A stretch of DNA of 64,000 bases from Marinobacter sp. ELB17. GTDB lineage: Bacteria > Pseudomonadota > Gammaproteobacteria > Pseudomonadales > Oleiphilaceae. This document shows positions 25,663 through 36,575 of the stretch, piece by piece. The translations under genes and the position numbers were made by a program. Below the pieces are notes generated by a model. The model saw only the letters and a list, made by a program, of their open reading frames with translations, did no database searches and was not told the origin of the DNA. The first letter of the stretch is position 1; each line of letters begins with the position of its first letter. The DNA lies in the NCBI RefSeq assembly GCF_000169375.1, contig NZ_AAXY01000002.1:248001-312000 (forward strand), in the 5' to 3' direction.

Positions 25663-26606
25663 TACTTGGCTTGGCCAAGAGTCATTCGATCATTACGACC
25701 GTAATCCTGGCGGCTGTGTACCTGATCAAAGCCCTGTTGGTGTAGCAATCCCTGCACCGCCTGCGCCTGATCATAACCGTGTTCTAGCAGCAGCCAACCG
25801 CCAGCGTTCAGCCAACTTGGCGCAGCGGCCACAATATGGCGGATATCATCCAGGCCATCGGCACCCGATACCAGTGCAGAGGCCGGTTCGAAACGAACGT
25901 CGCCTTCACTCAGATGATGGTCAGTGTTCGCAATATAAGGCGGGTTAGACACGATCAAATCAAAGCCCTGATCGCGATTTAAATCACCCCGTAAATCACG
26001 ACGCGGATCGCCACTTTCGTCCAAACGTTGATCAAAACAGACAGCCGTGAGCTGGTCGAACCAATGGCTTTTCACCACCTGAATTGGCAGGTTCAGCGCC
26101 GCTGCGTTGCTCTGCGCCAAGGCGACGGCGGCATCTACAAAGTCACTGGCGGTTATGTCCCAATCAGGCCGCTCGCTGGCCAGCGCCAGGGCAATGGCGC
26201 CGGTACCTGTGCCTAAATCCAAAACCCGCGCCTGGGCTGGCAGATCCAGGGTCAGCGCCTGCTCGACCACACATTCGGTATCGGGCCGTGGAATCAACGT
26301 GGCGGCGCTCACCTGCAACGGCAGTGACCAGAACTCCTGCCATCCCAGCACATAAGCAACGGGTTCGCCAGCCGCGCGTTTGTCTACAAGCTGCTCAAAA
26401 GCGGCCGCCTGCACAAGGCTGACGTGTTGTTCAGGAAAAGCACGGAAGCGGGTTCGGGACCATCCGGTTACCTGGACCAGTAACAACTCGGCGTCTAGCT
26501 GGGGCGAATCACTGCCGATGCGGCTCGCGGCGGCGCGTAGCAAATCATCACAGCGTAAAGTGGCTGGTTCGAAAGTGCCCAGGTCGTCAGCAGAATCAGC
26601 GGTCAT
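25662..26606 (-). CDS. prmC: Peptide chain release factor N5-glutamine methyltransferase PrmC
   Basis: 314-residue SAM-dependent enzyme that methylates the GGQ glutamine of release factors. SAM-binding motif is [16 protein letters not shown], and the catalytic NPPY motif is in [16 protein letters not shown] 26606 is chosen over a 25-codon extension because it fits the family and sits 11 bases inside the end of prfA, giving translational coupling with its substrate's gene. The insert [18 protein letters not shown] before NPPY is unusually charged. Confidence 0.95.
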   Translation of the reverse strand: MTADSADDLGTFEPATLRCDDLLRAAASRIGSDSPQLDAELLLVQVTGWSRTRFRAFPEQHVSLVQAAAFEQLVDKRAAGEPVAYVLGWQEFWSLPLQVSAATLIPRPDTECVVEQALTLDLPAQARVLDLGTGTGAIALALASERPDWDITASDFVDAAVALAQSNAAALNLPIQVVKSHWFDQLTAVCFDQRLDESGDPRRDLRGDLNRDQGFDLIVSNPPYIANTDHHLSEGDVRFEPASALVSGADGLDDIRHIVAAAPSWLNAGGWLLLEHGYDQAQAVQGLLHQQGFDQVHSRQDYGRNDRMTLGQAK

Positions 26607-27690
26607 CGGCCAGCGCAGCCAGCAACTCGGCCTGGTGTTCTTGTAGCAATGGCTTGACCACCGAATCCAGATCGCCCGCAATCACTTCATCCAGCTTGTA
26701 CAGGGTCAGGTTGATGCGATGATCGGTCACCCGGCTCTGGGGAAAGTTGTAGGTGCGAATGCGCTCGGAGCGGTCGCCGCTGCCCACCAGGCTTTTGCGG
26801 GTTTCGGCCATGCTCTGATGGGCGCGCTCGGTTTCAATATTCTGCAAGCGCGAAGCCAGCAGGCTCATGGCCTTGGCACGGTTTTTGTGCTGCGAGCGCT
26901 CTTCCTGGCATTCCACCACCAGGCCACTTGGCAGGTGGGTAATGCGAATGGCGGAGTCGGTCTTGTTAACGTGCTGGCCGCCGGCACCAGAGGCGCGAAA
27001 GGTGTCTACCCGCAAGTCGCCCTTGTTGATTTCTACCGCCTCGGCTTCGTCGGCTTCCGGCATAACAGCCACCGTGCAGGCCGAGGTGTGAATGCGGCCC
27101 TGGGATTCGGTTTCCGGTACCCTTTGTACGCGATGCACACCAGATTCAAATTTCAGCGTGCCATATACGCCGCTGCCGGCCACCCGGGCAATCACTTCTT
27201 TGTAACCGCCGTGTTCGCCTTCGCTGGCGCTGAGAATTTCTACCTGCCAGCGCCGGCGTTCAGCAAAACGGCTGTACATGCGGAACAGGTCGCCGGCAAA
27301 TATGGCGGCTTCGTCGCCGCCAGTGCCGGCGCGCACTTCCAAAAACACGTTTTTGCCGTCGTTCGGGTCTTTTGGCAGCATCAGGCCCTGCAGTTCTGCG
27401 TCCAGCTCTTCGCTGGCTTGCTGGGCGGTGTGCAGTTCTTCTTCCGCCATTTCACGCATGTCGGCGTCGGCGTCGCCGTCTTTGGACAGTTCTCGGGCTT
27501 CGTTGATGTCCACAAGGGAGTGCTGCCAGGCCTGGAAGCACTGCACCACCGGCTCTATTTCGGCGTATTCGCGGGACAGCTCGCGAAATTTATTCTGATT
27601 GGCAATCACGCCGGCATCGCTGAGCAAGGCACTGACTTCTTCAAAACGTTCAACAAGCTGTTCAAGGCGAGACTGAATAGACGGCTTCAT
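26596..27690 (-). CDS. prfA: Peptide chain release factor 1
   Basis: 364-residue RF1, which recognises UAA and UAG. The codon-recognition tripeptide region reads PET ([14 protein letters not shown]), and the catalytic GGQ is in [20 protein letters not shown]. The start overlaps the hemA stop as ATGA; prmC begins inside its 3' end. This is the hemA-prfA-prmC operon conserved in many gammaproteobacteria. Confidence 0.97.
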   Translation of the reverse strand: MKPSIQSRLEQLVERFEEVSALLSDAGVIANQNKFRELSREYAEIEPVVQCFQAWQHSLVDINEARELSKDGDADADMREMAEEELHTAQQASEELDAELQGLMLPKDPNDGKNVFLEVRAGTGGDEAAIFAGDLFRMYSRFAERRRWQVEILSASEGEHGGYKEVIARVAGSGVYGTLKFESGVHRVQRVPETESQGRIHTSACTVAVMPEADEAEAVEINKGDLRVDTFRASGAGGQHVNKTDSAIRITHLPSGLVVECQEERSQHKNRAKAMSLLASRLQNIETERAHQSMAETRKSLVGSGDRSERIRTYNFPQSRVTDHRINLTLYKLDEVIAGDLDSVVKPLLQEHQAELLAALADDR

Positions 27691-28976
27691 AGTTTTCCAA
27701 CGGGGGTCTTATGGTCGGTTTCTTCTGCATCAAGCTGGTGCAATTCCCGCAACCATTCGGTGACTTCGGTGCGCCCGGCAGTGGTGGCCTTGCGTACCTG
27801 AATTGAAGGTTGGTGTAGCAACTTGTTGGTAATACCACGAGCCAGGCTGCGCATCACGGTTTCCGGATCGGCGCCGTTGCGTAAGGAGCGAAGCGCTTTT
27901 TCAGTTTCCACATCGCGCAGGTCTTCGGCTCGCTGGCGGAACTGCTTCAGGGTAAATACGGCGTCCAGTGCGCGCAGCTGGTTAAGAAATTCCTGCACAC
28001 CTAGGTCAATCAGGTTTTCGGCCTCCCGAGCGGCGCCCTCGCGAGAGCGAATGTTCTCTTCAATCACTTGGCGCAGGTCGTCAACGGTGTAAAGATACAC
28101 GTCGTCGAGCTCGGCCACTTCCGGTTCTATGTCCCGTGGAACAGCAATATCCACCATGAAAAAGGGCTGGTGTTTGCGCTTTTTCAGCGCCCGCTCCACG
28201 GTGCCTTTGCCCAGAACCGGCAGCGGGCTGGCGGTGGACGAAATGATAATGTCCACTTCGTGCAGATGTTCAGCGATGTCAGACAGCAGTATGCCTTTCC
28301 CGCCGTGGACCTGCGCCAACGTTTGCGCCCGCTCCAGGGTACGGTTGGCTACCAGGAAATCTTTCACGCCGGCGTCTGCCAGGTGGCGGGCAACCAGTTC
28401 GATGGTTTTGCCGGCGCCGATCAGCAGCGCTTTGTTGCGCGACATATCGGCAAAAATGCGGTTGGCCATGCTTACCGCCGCGTAGGCGACAGAAACCGGG
28501 TTTTCGCCAATAGCGGTTTGGGTGCGAACCCGTTTGGCTACCGAGAAGGTATGTTCGAACAGGCGCGCCAGAAACGAGCCACAGGCCTTGTGCTCCCGCG
28601 CCAGGGCATAGGCGTCTTTAAGCTGCCCCAGTATCTGCGGTTCGCCCAACACCATGGAATCCAGCCCGGCCGACACCCGCATAAGGTGGCGTACCGCCTC
28701 GCTGTCATGATGAACGTAAATCACGTCTTCCAGATCGCCGGCATCGACGTTGTGAAAACCGGCCAACCAGCGCAATATCAGCGGGGCACAATCTTCGTCA
28801 GCTGCGAGATAAATTTCGGTGCGGTTACAGGTCGAAAGTATGGCCGCCTCGGTTGCTCCGGCAGCCGCACGCAGCTCTGCAAATGCCTCGGCCATGCGCT
28901 CAGGGGTGAACGCTACCCGCTCGCGGATTGCCACAGGCGCCGTGCGATGATTAATACCAAGCGTTACCAGTGCCAT
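27687..28976 (-). CDS. hemA: Glutamyl-tRNA reductase
   Basis: Makes glutamate-1-semialdehyde from Glu-tRNA, the first step of tetrapyrrole synthesis. From ATG 28976 it has 429 residues, with catalytic Cys50 in [11 protein letters not shown] and the N-terminal [10 protein letters not shown] pattern as in E. coli. A TTG five codons upstream (28991) is less likely. It is divergent from the TPR lipoprotein gene, with 206 bases in between holding both promoters. Confidence 0.96.
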   Translation of the reverse strand: MALVTLGINHRTAPVAIRERVAFTPERMAEAFAELRAAAGATEAAILSTCNRTEIYLAADEDCAPLILRWLAGFHNVDAGDLEDVIYVHHDSEAVRHLMRVSAGLDSMVLGEPQILGQLKDAYALAREHKACGSFLARLFEHTFSVAKRVRTQTAIGENPVSVAYAAVSMANRIFADMSRNKALLIGAGKTIELVARHLADAGVKDFLVANRTLERAQTLAQVHGGKGILLSDIAEHLHEVDIIISSTASPLPVLGKGTVERALKKRKHQPFFMVDIAVPRDIEPEVAELDDVYLYTVDDLRQVIEENIRSREGAAREAENLIDLGVQEFLNQLRALDAVFTLKQFRQRAEDLRDVETEKALRSLRNGADPETVMRSLARGITNKLLHQPSIQVRKATTAGRTEVTEWLRELHQLDAEETDHKTPVGKL

Positions 28977-29182
28977 TTTGTGATTCAACAACCCTGCGCG
29001 CTTTGCGATTAATGAAATTTTAATATTGTGAGTATTTTAACGGTCTGAAGGCCGCGCTGCCACCCATAAGCCTTGCGCTGCGGCAAGTGCGGACACGTTA
29101 GGCAACATCTGGCGATTATGCCATTATACGGTTTTGGCGCTCCACATCGGGTTTTACGCCTGCTCAACATACGGAATTTTGC

Positions 29183-31048
29183 ATGCAAACATTCTTTTTC
29201 GGGCTCTTTTACCGCGCAGTTGATGGCAATCGTCGTTCCACTCGCCATCACACCCTTTATCGCGTTCTGGCCACTGGCCTGCTGGGCCTGGCGATTTCGG
29301 GCTGCAGCAGCCTTTCGGGCTTTGATGACGTCAATCCAGACGTGGATGGCGCCGAATCGAATGCCCCTGTACCCAACCCTATGCCTGCCTCTGTGGCACC
29401 CGACTCTACGCCGGTGTACGGGAATTTCGAGCCTGAAGTCCTGTACCTGCTGACCTCTGCGGAAATTGCCGCTCAGCGCGGTCACTATGATATCACTTTG
29501 GGCCACTACGTGCGGGCCGCCCAGATGTCCCGTGATGTCGGCGTTATTGAGCGGGCAACACGCATCGCCCAATCCCTCAACAGCGACAATATCCAGCAGG
29601 AGCTGGTGAAATTGTGGCTGGAAGTGGAACCCGACAGCATCGAAGCCCACCGCTCTGCCGCCATTCAGGCAGTAAAAAGTAATGACCTGGCACTGGCACT
29701 GGTGCACATGGAACGAATCATGGAACTCGGCGGCGACGCCGACTTTGACAGTCTGGCAGCCATGGCAGCCAGCCTCTCGGCTGAGCGGCAGCAGCAGTTG
29801 TTGTCGCTGTATCTGGATTTGGCCGAGCGCCAGAACAACAATCCAGAGCTGGAATACAGCATTGCCTTATTGATGAAAATACGCGACATGCCACAGCCGG
29901 CACTGGCGCGACTGCAAACGCTGCTGGGGAAACACCCCACTTTCCAACCGGCCATCATTCTAAAAGGCGACCTACTGTACGGCAGCGACCAAAAACGCGC
30001 TGCGCTTGACCACCTGATGACCAACACCCGGCGCTTCCCCGGCAACCGGAAAATGGGCGCTCTGTACGGCCGTATGCTGGTTAATGAGGGCGAACTGCAA
30101 GCCGCGCAAGACGAATTCGAGCGGCTGGTTACTCGCTATCCAGACATGTCTGAATTTCGCCTGTCCCACGCGCTGGTGGCGATTGAAAACCAGCAGGGTG
30201 ACATAGCCCGCAAAGAGCTGAGCTTTTTGCTGAACCGCGGCCAGCAAGCTGCTGAAGCCAACTATTATTTAGGCCGACTGGCAGACAATGAGAACCACAC
30301 TGTACAGGCGATTAACTACTACCAGGCTGTAGGCGAGGGCGTCTATTACCTGCCCGCCCAAGCCAGAGCCAGCAGCTTGTTGGCTGAAACCGGCGAGCTC
30401 GAGCAAGCGGTTAATGCCATTCAGCGATTACGCCAAACCAACCCTGGGCGCTCCGAAGCACTGTGGATGATTGAAATCAACCTGCTGCTGAAGCAGGACC
30501 AGCAACAGCAGGCCGCCGAGGCCATTGACCAGGCGCTACTGCAACACCCAGACAACATCCAGATTCGTTACGCTCGCGCCATGATGATGGACAGCCAGGG
30601 AAACACCGCCGAAGCGGTGCAAGACTTGGAGCAGATTGTGCGCGACGACGCCGACAACGCGGTGGCTTTGAACGCTCTCGGGTACATTCTGACCATTCGC
30701 ACCGAGCGTCTTTTTGAGGCCCGGCAGTTGATTGGGAGAGCGCTGGAGCTGGAGCCCGAAAACCCGGCCATTCTCGACAGCATGGGCTGGCTACTGTACC
30801 GCGAAGGCAAATTGCAACAGGCTCTGGATTACCTGTCCCGCGCATGGGCCGCCTTCCCAGACCCTGAAGTAGCCGCCCATTACGGCGAAGTCTTGTGGAT
30901 GACCGGCGCCGACGAGCAGGCGCGCATTATCTGGGAACAGGGACTAAAACAGGACCCCCAGCACGAAGTGTTGCTGGAAACCATTGAGCGGGTAGGCGCG
31001 CAGCCGGCACCAAGTACCGACGCTGTTGAAGCTACGGCTGGCGAATAA
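29183..31048 (+). CDS. TPR-repeat lipoprotein
   Basis: 621-residue tetratricopeptide-repeat protein with an N-terminal lipoprotein signal (lipobox LAISGC near residue 40 after a long positive n-region). Several TPR motifs are visible, for example ALNALGYILTIRTERLFEAR and ILDSMGWLLYREGKLQQALD. It probably sits on the inner face of the outer membrane as a scaffold. Homologues commonly lie between hemA and lolB; their function is unknown. lolB starts 2 bases after its stop. Confidence 0.88.
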   Translation: MQTFFFGLFYRAVDGNRRSTRHHTLYRVLATGLLGLAISGCSSLSGFDDVNPDVDGAESNAPVPNPMPASVAPDSTPVYGNFEPEVLYLLTSAEIAAQRGHYDITLGHYVRAAQMSRDVGVIERATRIAQSLNSDNIQQELVKLWLEVEPDSIEAHRSAAIQAVKSNDLALALVHMERIMELGGDADFDSLAAMAASLSAERQQQLLSLYLDLAERQNNNPELEYSIALLMKIRDMPQPALARLQTLLGKHPTFQPAIILKGDLLYGSDQKRAALDHLMTNTRRFPGNRKMGALYGRMLVNEGELQAAQDEFERLVTRYPDMSEFRLSHALVAIENQQGDIARKELSFLLNRGQQAAEANYYLGRLADNENHTVQAINYYQAVGEGVYYLPAQARASSLLAETGELEQAVNAIQRLRQTNPGRSEALWMIEINLLLKQDQQQQAAEAIDQALLQHPDNIQIRYARAMMMDSQGNTAEAVQDLEQIVRDDADNAVALNALGYILTIRTERLFEARQLIGRALELEPENPAILDSMGWLLYREGKLQQALDYLSRAWAAFPDPEVAAHYGEVLWMTGADEQARIIWEQGLKQDPQHEVLLETIERVGAQPAPSTDAVEATAGE

Positions 31049-31050
31049 CC

Positions 31051-31698
31051 GTGTTTTTTTCAACCTTGACCAAAGTGAGACTGCGCCACGCTGCTTTAAT
31101 GCTTCTATTGGCTACGCTGAGCGGCTGTAGCACGATGACTCTGGAGCCATTACCAGAAGGCCTGACCGACCAGCCGCCCGCATCGTGGGCAGACACAGTG
31201 CGCCAGCGGCAGAATCTTGACCACTGGAAACTGACCGGCAAGCTCGCCGTTAAGCAGCCTTCTGACAGCGGCAGCGCGCTGATTAACCAATGGGTACAAC
31301 ACAACGAAGACTATGATCTGACCCTGTCTTCGGCCTTTCTGGGCATGGGCCGCACCCGACTGAAAGGCTCACCCGACTTTATTGAACTGACACTGGCCGA
31401 CGGCGAGCGTTACCAATCCTCTGAGCCAGACGAACTGGTACTGGCGGCGACGGGCTGGCGCCTGCCATTGAGCCAGCTGACCTGGTGGGTGCGAGGCCTA
31501 ACCGCGCCCGATGGCGACTACCGCCTGCTGTTCGACAGCACCGGGGAACTGGTGGCTATTCGCCAGAGCGGCTGGCACATCCAATACGACCGCTGGTACA
31601 GCGCCAGCGCTGAACTGCCGGCACTGCCCGCCCGCATCACTGCCACCAAGGGCGAGAAACGCGTGCGCATGGCCATCACTGACTGGCAGCCCCTCTAG
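31051..31698 (+). CDS. lolB: Outer-membrane lipoprotein receptor LolB
   Basis: 215-residue lipoprotein that receives lipoproteins from LolA and inserts them into the outer membrane. GTG start at 31051. Lipobox LATLSGC near residue 25, then the LolB core (DHWKLTGKLAVKQ; LTWWVRGL; GWHIQYDRW). It is coupled to the upstream TPR lipoprotein gene and followed by ispE, as in other gammaproteobacteria. Confidence 0.94.
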   Translation: MFFSTLTKVRLRHAALMLLLATLSGCSTMTLEPLPEGLTDQPPASWADTVRQRQNLDHWKLTGKLAVKQPSDSGSALINQWVQHNEDYDLTLSSAFLGMGRTRLKGSPDFIELTLADGERYQSSEPDELVLAATGWRLPLSQLTWWVRGLTAPDGDYRLLFDSTGELVAIRQSGWHIQYDRWYSASAELPALPARITATKGEKRVRMAITDWQPL

Positions 31699-31763
31699 CC
31701 CTGACGACAGATCTCGATACACGTTTTAAGGCAGCTCTCAAGAAAACTCTCAAAGCAACTCTG

Positions 31764-31787
31764 ACAGAAACTATGACAGAAACTATG
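31764..31787 (+). repeat. 12-bp tandem duplication carrying extra ATG codons before ispE
   Basis: ACAGAAACTATG occurs twice in tandem (31764-31775, 31776-31787). Each copy ends in an ATG (31773, 31785), both in frame with ispE and 39 and 27 bases before the preferred start. Confidence 0.9.
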
Positions 31788-31811
31788 ACGGCAACAATAG
31801 CGGCCATCACT

Positions 31812-32669
31812 ATGACGACAATCACCCTACCGGCGCCGGCAAAGATTAATCTGTTCTTGCACATCAATGGCCGCCGCGCTGACGGTTACCACCTGCTTCA
31901 AACCCTGTTCCAGTTTCTGGACTACGGCGATGAACTGACCTTTGAGCTGACTCCCGGTAAACCCGGCGTACGCCTGGCGCAATCGATGCCCGGGGTAGCC
32001 GATGCCGACAACCTGATCATTAAGGCTGCTCACGCATTGGCCGGGGACGCGCTGGCGCAGTTGCCCGGTGTTACCATCAGTATTTGTAAAATACTGCCCA
32101 TGGGCGGTGGCTTGGGCGGCGGTAGTTCTAACGCCGCAACCACCCTGCTGGCGTTGAATTACCTGTGGCAGCTTGGCTATGACGAAGACGCTCTGGCAGA
32201 ACTGGGCCTGAATTTGGGCGCCGATGTACCGGTTTTTGTGCGCGGCCACGCAGCCATCGGCGAAGGTGTCGGTGAACAGCTCACACCCGCAAACCCACCA
32301 CAAGACTGGTTTGTGGTGCTAAAACCCGAATGTAACATTCAAACCACCAAGATTTTTTCGGCAAAAGGGTTGACAAGAAACACTCCAAAAATGACAATGG
32401 CGCCCGCTTTTGAGGGAGACGCCTCGGGGTACAAAAACGACTGTGAAGCAACGGTTCGAAAACTGTATCCTGATGTCGCTGAAAGTCTGGATTGGCTTTC
32501 ACAATTCGGACCTACAAGATTAACTGGAACAGGGGCTTGCATTTTCGGACGTTTCCCGACAGAATCCGCAGCCCGGATCATCTGGGAAAGTAGACCCTCT
32601 GGCATCAAGGGGTTCGTAGCTAGAGGGGTGAATCATTCACCTCTACACCAGAAACTAGCAGAGCTATAA
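31812..32669 (+). CDS. ispE: 4-diphosphocytidyl-2-C-methyl-D-erythritol kinase
   Basis: GHMP kinase of the MEP isoprenoid pathway. 285 residues from ATG 31812: [20 protein letters not shown] at the N-terminus and the glycine-rich ATP motif [18 protein letters not shown] 31812 is chosen by alignment with E. coli IspE, although its RBS is poor; the in-frame ATGs at 31773 and 31785 lie in a short tandem duplication and may also be used. Between lolB and tRNA-Gln/prs, the standard order. Confidence 0.95.
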   Translation: MTTITLPAPAKINLFLHINGRRADGYHLLQTLFQFLDYGDELTFELTPGKPGVRLAQSMPGVADADNLIIKAAHALAGDALAQLPGVTISICKILPMGGGLGGGSSNAATTLLALNYLWQLGYDEDALAELGLNLGADVPVFVRGHAAIGEGVGEQLTPANPPQDWFVVLKPECNIQTTKIFSAKGLTRNTPKMTMAPAFEGDASGYKNDCEATVRKLYPDVAESLDWLSQFGPTRLTGTGACIFGRFPTESAARIIWESRPSGIKGFVARGVNHSPLHQKLAEL

Positions 32670-32670
32670 T
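32642..32670 (+). promoter_or_regulatory. Putative sigma-70 promoter for tRNA-Gln and prs
   Basis: TCTACA (32642-32647), 17-base spacer, TATAAT (32665-32670), inside the 3' end of ispE. The tRNA begins 22 bases later. Confidence 0.55.
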
Positions 32671-32691
32671 GATGCCAAATAAGCACGACAC

Positions 32692-32766
32692 TGGGGTGTC
32701 GCCAAGTGGTAAGGCAACGGGTTTTGATCCCGTCATGCGCAGGTTCGAATCCTGCCACCCCAGCCA
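32692..32766 (+). tRNA. tRNA-Gln (anticodon TTG)
   Basis: 75 bases with encoded CCA. Acceptor TGGGGTG pairs with CACCCCA, the TTG anticodon is at 32724-32726 in loop TTTTGAT, and the T arm is GCAGG-TTCGAAT-CCTGC. It lies between ispE and prs, as is usual in pseudomonads and relatives. Confidence 0.98.
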
Positions 32767-32818
32767 TCTTTCTTCTGCTTCTTCTGAATCACACGCCGAT
32801 ACCGAGAAGGGTGCTATC

Positions 32819-33769
32819 GTGTCCAAGTTAATGATTTTTGCCGGCAACGCCAATCCTGACCTCGCCCACGCAATTTCCAAGCAACTCCATATTCCAGTTG
32901 GCAACGCAACAGTCGGGTGTTTTAGCGATGGTGAAACCACCGTTGAAATTAACGAAAATGTGCGCGGCCACGATGTCTTTATCATTCAGCCTACGTGCCA
33001 TCCCACCAATGATAATCTAATGGAACTGATTGTGATGGCCGACGCCCTGCGCCGAGCTTCTGCATCACGCATCACCGCGGTTATCCCCTATTACGGCTAC
33101 GCCCGTCAGGATCGTCGGGTTCGTTCCAGCCGAGTCGCCATCAGCGCCAAAGTGGTTGCTGACATGATTTCCAGCATTGGTGTAGACCGAGTACTGACCG
33201 TAGACTTACACGCCGATCAGATTCAAGGCTTCTTTGATATTCCGGTGGACAATATTTACGCCACACCGGTACTGATTGAAGATATTGAAAAGCAGCGTTT
33301 TGAAAATTTTGTAGTGGTATCGCCCGACGTTGGCGGTGTTGTGCGGGCCCGCGCCGTGGCCAAGCGCCTGGATGACGCAGACCTTGCGATCATCGACAAG
33401 CGCCGCCCCAAGGCCAATGTGTCCCAGGTTATGCACATTATTGGTGATGTGCGTGGCAAAGTTTGCATTCTGGTTGACGACATTGTTGATACTGCCGGCA
33501 CGCTGTGCAAAGCCGCCGAAGCCTTGAAAAAGCACGGAGCATCGCGGGTTGTGGCCTACATTACCCACCCGGTTCTCTCTGGCAAAGCCATCGACAACAT
33601 CAACAACTCTGAATTGGACGAGTTGGTGGTGTGCGACACCATTCCTCTGGGTGACAAAGCCCGGCAGTGTGATAGAATCCGCCCCCTCAGTATGGCCGGT
33701 TTGCTTGCGGAATCTATTCGCCGCGTTAGCAACGAAGAATCTATCAGCGCCATGTTCGAAAATGTCTAA
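32819..33769 (+). CDS. prs: Ribose-phosphate pyrophosphokinase
   Basis: Makes PRPP for nucleotide, histidine and tryptophan synthesis. 316 residues from GTG 32819 ([15 protein letters not shown]), which matches E. coli Prs. A longer frame back to 32669 would translate the tRNA gene and is rejected. Signatures: [26 protein letters not shown], and the PRPP loop [15 protein letters not shown]. It is preceded by tRNA-Gln and followed by a strong terminator. Confidence 0.97.
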   Translation: MSKLMIFAGNANPDLAHAISKQLHIPVGNATVGCFSDGETTVEINENVRGHDVFIIQPTCHPTNDNLMELIVMADALRRASASRITAVIPYYGYARQDRRVRSSRVAISAKVVADMISSIGVDRVLTVDLHADQIQGFFDIPVDNIYATPVLIEDIEKQRFENFVVVSPDVGGVVRARAVAKRLDDADLAIIDKRRPKANVSQVMHIIGDVRGKVCILVDDIVDTAGTLCKAAEALKKHGASRVVAYITHPVLSGKAIDNINNSELDELVVCDTIPLGDKARQCDRIRPLSMAGLLAESIRRVSNEESISAMFENV

Positions 33770-33836
33770 GCCGATCTGATTTTGAACCGTTCTGAATAAT
33801 CGGAACAGTTCCAAATAGACCGCAAAAGCAAATACC

Positions 33837-33869
33837 GGTACGGGAGCCACAACGGCTCCCGTACCTTTT
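33837..33869 (+). terminator. Rho-independent terminator after prs
   Basis: Perfect 12-bp arms 33837-33848 (GGTACGGGAGCC) and 33854-33865, loop ACAAC, followed by TTTT. Confidence 0.93.
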
Positions 33870-33954
33870 CATAGCTGGCACCGCCGGCTTTTTAAAACCT
33901 CATCTGTAAAGAGCCTGGTCGCGGGCCGTGCAGATGACGATAAGGATACTTACC

Positions 33955-34590
33955 ATGTCTCAGGACTTTGTAATTGAAGCATTTCCTCGTGACGACCAGG
34001 GGAGAGGTGCGAGCCGCCGCCTGCGTCGCCAAGAGCGTAAAATCCCGGCCATCATCTACGGTGGTCATAAAGATGCTACGCCCATCTCCATCTGGCACAA
34101 CGAGCTGAAAAAAGCGTTGGAAAACGAAGCTTTTTACTCCCGCGTTCTGACCATTGAACTGAATGGCGAAAAAGAAAGCGTTATCCTGAAAGATCTGCAG
34201 CGTCACCCGTACAAGCCGCTGCTGAGCCACGCTGATTTCCAGCGCATTAACAAAGACGAAGAAATCTTTGTTCACGTACCGCTGCACCTGGTAAACGAAG
34301 AAACTGCTCCGGCCATCAAGACCTTTGGCGGCGTTGCTTTCCGTCTGATGACCCAGGTAGAAGTAGCTTGCTTGCCGCAAAACCTGCCAGAGTTCATCGA
34401 AATCGACCTATTTGACGTCGAGATGGATGGCATTGTGCACATGAGCGACCTGAAGCTTCCAGAAGGTGTTCGTATTCCTGCACTGCAGCACGGCGCTGAG
34501 CACGACCAGGCTATTGTTACCATCAATAAGCCTAAAGGTGTTAAGACTGACGCCGCTGGAGATGAAGAAGAAGGCGAAGACAAGGAGTAA
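33955..34590 (+). CDS. rplY: 50S ribosomal protein L25 (Ctc form)
   Basis: 211-residue long form of L25: N-terminal 5S-rRNA-binding domain (RGASRRLRRQERKIPAIIYG) plus a C-terminal Ctc/TL5 domain, ending in an acidic tail (DEEEGEDKE). ATG 33955 with AAGGAT upstream is preferred to 33928. pth follows 21 bases later, the usual rplY-pth-ychF order. Confidence 0.96.
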   Translation: MSQDFVIEAFPRDDQGRGASRRLRRQERKIPAIIYGGHKDATPISIWHNELKKALENEAFYSRVLTIELNGEKESVILKDLQRHPYKPLLSHADFQRINKDEEIFVHVPLHLVNEETAPAIKTFGGVAFRLMTQVEVACLPQNLPEFIEIDLFDVEMDGIVHMSDLKLPEGVRIPALQHGAEHDQAIVTINKPKGVKTDAAGDEEEGEDKE

Positions 34591-34611
34591 TGACTCCGGA
34601 GGCGACGGCAG

Positions 34612-35202
34612 ATGGCACAGGATATTGTCATGGTGGTTGGACTGGGTAACCCCGGTGCCGATTACGAGAATACCCGCCATAATGCCGGCGCCCTCTTCGT
34701 TGAGGCACTGGCCCGCGATGCGGGCCAGTCGCTTCGCCTCGAAAAGAAATACCACGGCCTGTATGCCCGTATTCAATGGCAAGGTTTGGAACTGCATTTG
34801 CTGAACCCCTTAACGTTCATGAATCGCAGCGGCTTGCCGGTAAAAGCGCTGGCAGACTTTTTCAAGATATCCCCCGAACAGATTCTGATCGCCCACGACG
34901 AACTTGATTTGCCCCCGGGCACTGCAAAACTGAAAAAAGGCGGCGGCCACGGCGGTCATAATGGTTTGCGCGACAGCATTGCACACCTTGGCACCAACAA
35001 TTTTCAGCGCTTGCGACTGGGCATTGGTCACCCTGGCGAAGCCCGCCAAGTGACCGGCTATGTATTGGGGCGCCTGGGCAAACAGGAAGCCGAAGCGCTA
35101 ACGGCGGTATTCGATGAAACCATGCGCGTATTGCCAGACGCTGCCAACGGCAACATGGCTGCGGCCATGAACCGCCTGCACGGCTTTGACGCCAACGCCT
35201 GA
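34612..35202 (+). CDS. pth: Peptidyl-tRNA hydrolase
   Basis: 196-residue enzyme that recycles peptidyl-tRNA released from stalled ribosomes. [17 protein letters not shown] carries the catalytic His near residue 22. [12 protein letters not shown] and [12 protein letters not shown] are the substrate-binding and catalytic Asp motifs. RBS CGGAGG lies 12 bases upstream. Two REP-like palindromes follow before ychF. Confidence 0.97.
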   Translation: MAQDIVMVVGLGNPGADYENTRHNAGALFVEALARDAGQSLRLEKKYHGLYARIQWQGLELHLLNPLTFMNRSGLPVKALADFFKISPEQILIAHDELDLPPGTAKLKKGGGHGGHNGLRDSIAHLGTNNFQRLRLGIGHPGEARQVTGYVLGRLGKQEAEALTAVFDETMRVLPDAANGNMAAAMNRLHGFDANA

Positions 35203-35216
35203 CACACGCTCAAACC

Positions 35217-35285
35217 AGGGACAGATTTAAACTCTGTCCCTTAGCACAAACCGGGAAACCGGGGACAGATTTTAAATCTGTCCCT
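35217..35285. repeat. Two REP-like palindromes between pth and ychF
   Basis: 25-bp copies at 35217-35241 (AGGGACAGATTT arm, imperfect centre) and 35261-35285 (GGGGACAGATTT arm). The second is followed by TATCTT and could also act as a weak terminator. They belong to the same family as those at 24799, 24843, 25638 and 42297. Confidence 0.92.
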
Positions 35286-35310
35286 TATCTTACTGAATCA
35301 GAGGCACTCC

Positions 35311-36402
35311 ATGGGATTTAACTGCGGCATCGTCGGCCTTCCCAACGTCGGCAAATCTACCTTGTTCAACGCACTGACCAAAGCAGGCATTGGCGCAGAA
35401 AACTTTCCGTTCTGCACCATCGAGCCCAACGCCGGCGTAGTGGCCATGCCCGACCCACGCCTGACCAAGCTGGCTGAAATTGTTAAGCCCCAGCGTGTTG
35501 TGCCAACCACCATGGAGTTTGTGGACATTGCCGGGCTAGTAGCCGGCGCCTCCAAAGGCGAAGGCCTGGGTAACCAGTTTCTGGCCAACATCCGCCAGAC
35601 CGAAGCCATTGCCCACGTAGTGCGTTGTTTTGACGACAGCAACGTTATTCATGTGTCGAACAAGGTAGACCCAGCAGACGACATAGAGGTGATCAACACC
35701 GAACTGGCACTGGCCGACATGGACACCGTAGAAAAAGCCATCAGGCGGGTACAACGAATCGCCAAAGGCGGCGATAAAGAAGCCAAGGCTCAGCTGGATA
35801 TTTTTGAACGCTTACTACCGGTTCTGAACGAAGGCCAACCCGTGCGCGGCATGGGCCTGAATAAAGACGAGTTGCTGCTGATTCGAGAGCTGTGCCTGTT
35901 GACCATCAAGCCCACCATGTATATCGCCAATGTGGCCGAAGACGGCTTCGAAAACAACCCATACCTGGATACCGTGCGCGAAATCGCCGCTGCTGAAAAC
36001 GCCGTGGTGGTGCCCATCTGTAACAAGATTGAAGCAGAAATCTCCGAACTGGAAGACGACGAAAAAAGCATGTTCCTGGACGAAATGGGCATGGGAGAAC
36101 CCGGCCTGGACCGCGTAATTCGCGCCGGCTACGGCTTGCTTGGTTTGCAGACCTACTTCACCGCTGGAGTGAAAGAAGTGCGCGCCTGGACCGTAAAAAT
36201 TGGCGCCACTGCGCCCCAGGCGGCTGCCGTGATTCACACCGATTTCGAACGTGGCTTTATTCGTGCCGAGGTGATTGGCTACGAAGACTTCATCCAGTTC
36301 AAAGGTGAAGCGGGCGCTAAAGACGCCGGAAAGTGGCGCCTGGAAGGCAAAGAATACATCGTGAAAAACGGCGACGTGGTGCACTTCCGCTTTAATGTCT
36401 GA
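35311..36402 (+). CDS. ychF: Ribosome-associated ATPase/GTPase YchF
   Basis: 363-residue OBG-family P-loop protein (prefers ATP). G1 is [13 protein letters not shown]3 is DIAGLVAGA, the altered G4 is CNKIEAE, and there is a C-terminal TGS domain ([20 protein letters not shown]). In E. coli it modulates oxidative-stress responses and start-codon choice. ATG 35311 is clear. Confidence 0.97.
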   Translation: MGFNCGIVGLPNVGKSTLFNALTKAGIGAENFPFCTIEPNAGVVAMPDPRLTKLAEIVKPQRVVPTTMEFVDIAGLVAGASKGEGLGNQFLANIRQTEAIAHVVRCFDDSNVIHVSNKVDPADDIEVINTELALADMDTVEKAIRRVQRIAKGGDKEAKAQLDIFERLLPVLNEGQPVRGMGLNKDELLLIRELCLLTIKPTMYIANVAEDGFENNPYLDTVREIAAAENAVVVPICNKIEAEISELEDDEKSMFLDEMGMGEPGLDRVIRAGYGLLGLQTYFTAGVKEVRAWTVKIGATAPQAAAVIHTDFERGFIRAEVIGYEDFIQFKGEAGAKDAGKWRLEGKEYIVKNGDVVHFRFNV

Positions 36403-36575
36403 CTAAAATAACGGGCCCCGCCGAACCTTGGCCAAGTCATGGTCGCGGCGGGTGAGCCCGCTATCAATTATAAAAACTCTACGCTGCGGTAATCCGTCAG
36501 GTCTAGCCTCTCAAGAACACTCAACGCTTTTCGAAGAGTCTGAAACGGTCGCGATTATAATGGGCAGCCAGGTTG

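Noticed and set aside
26719-27801. Long plus-strand open frame (360 codons)
   Set aside because: It is fully antisense to prfA; composition is that of a shadow frame in GC-rich DNA and no domain is recognisable.
28068-29012. Plus-strand open frame of 314 codons
   Set aside because: Antisense to hemA along its length, no recognisable domain or ribosome-binding site.
32669-32818. 50-codon N-terminal extension of prs
   Set aside because: It would translate the tRNA-Gln gene; GTG 32819 matches known Prs N-termini.
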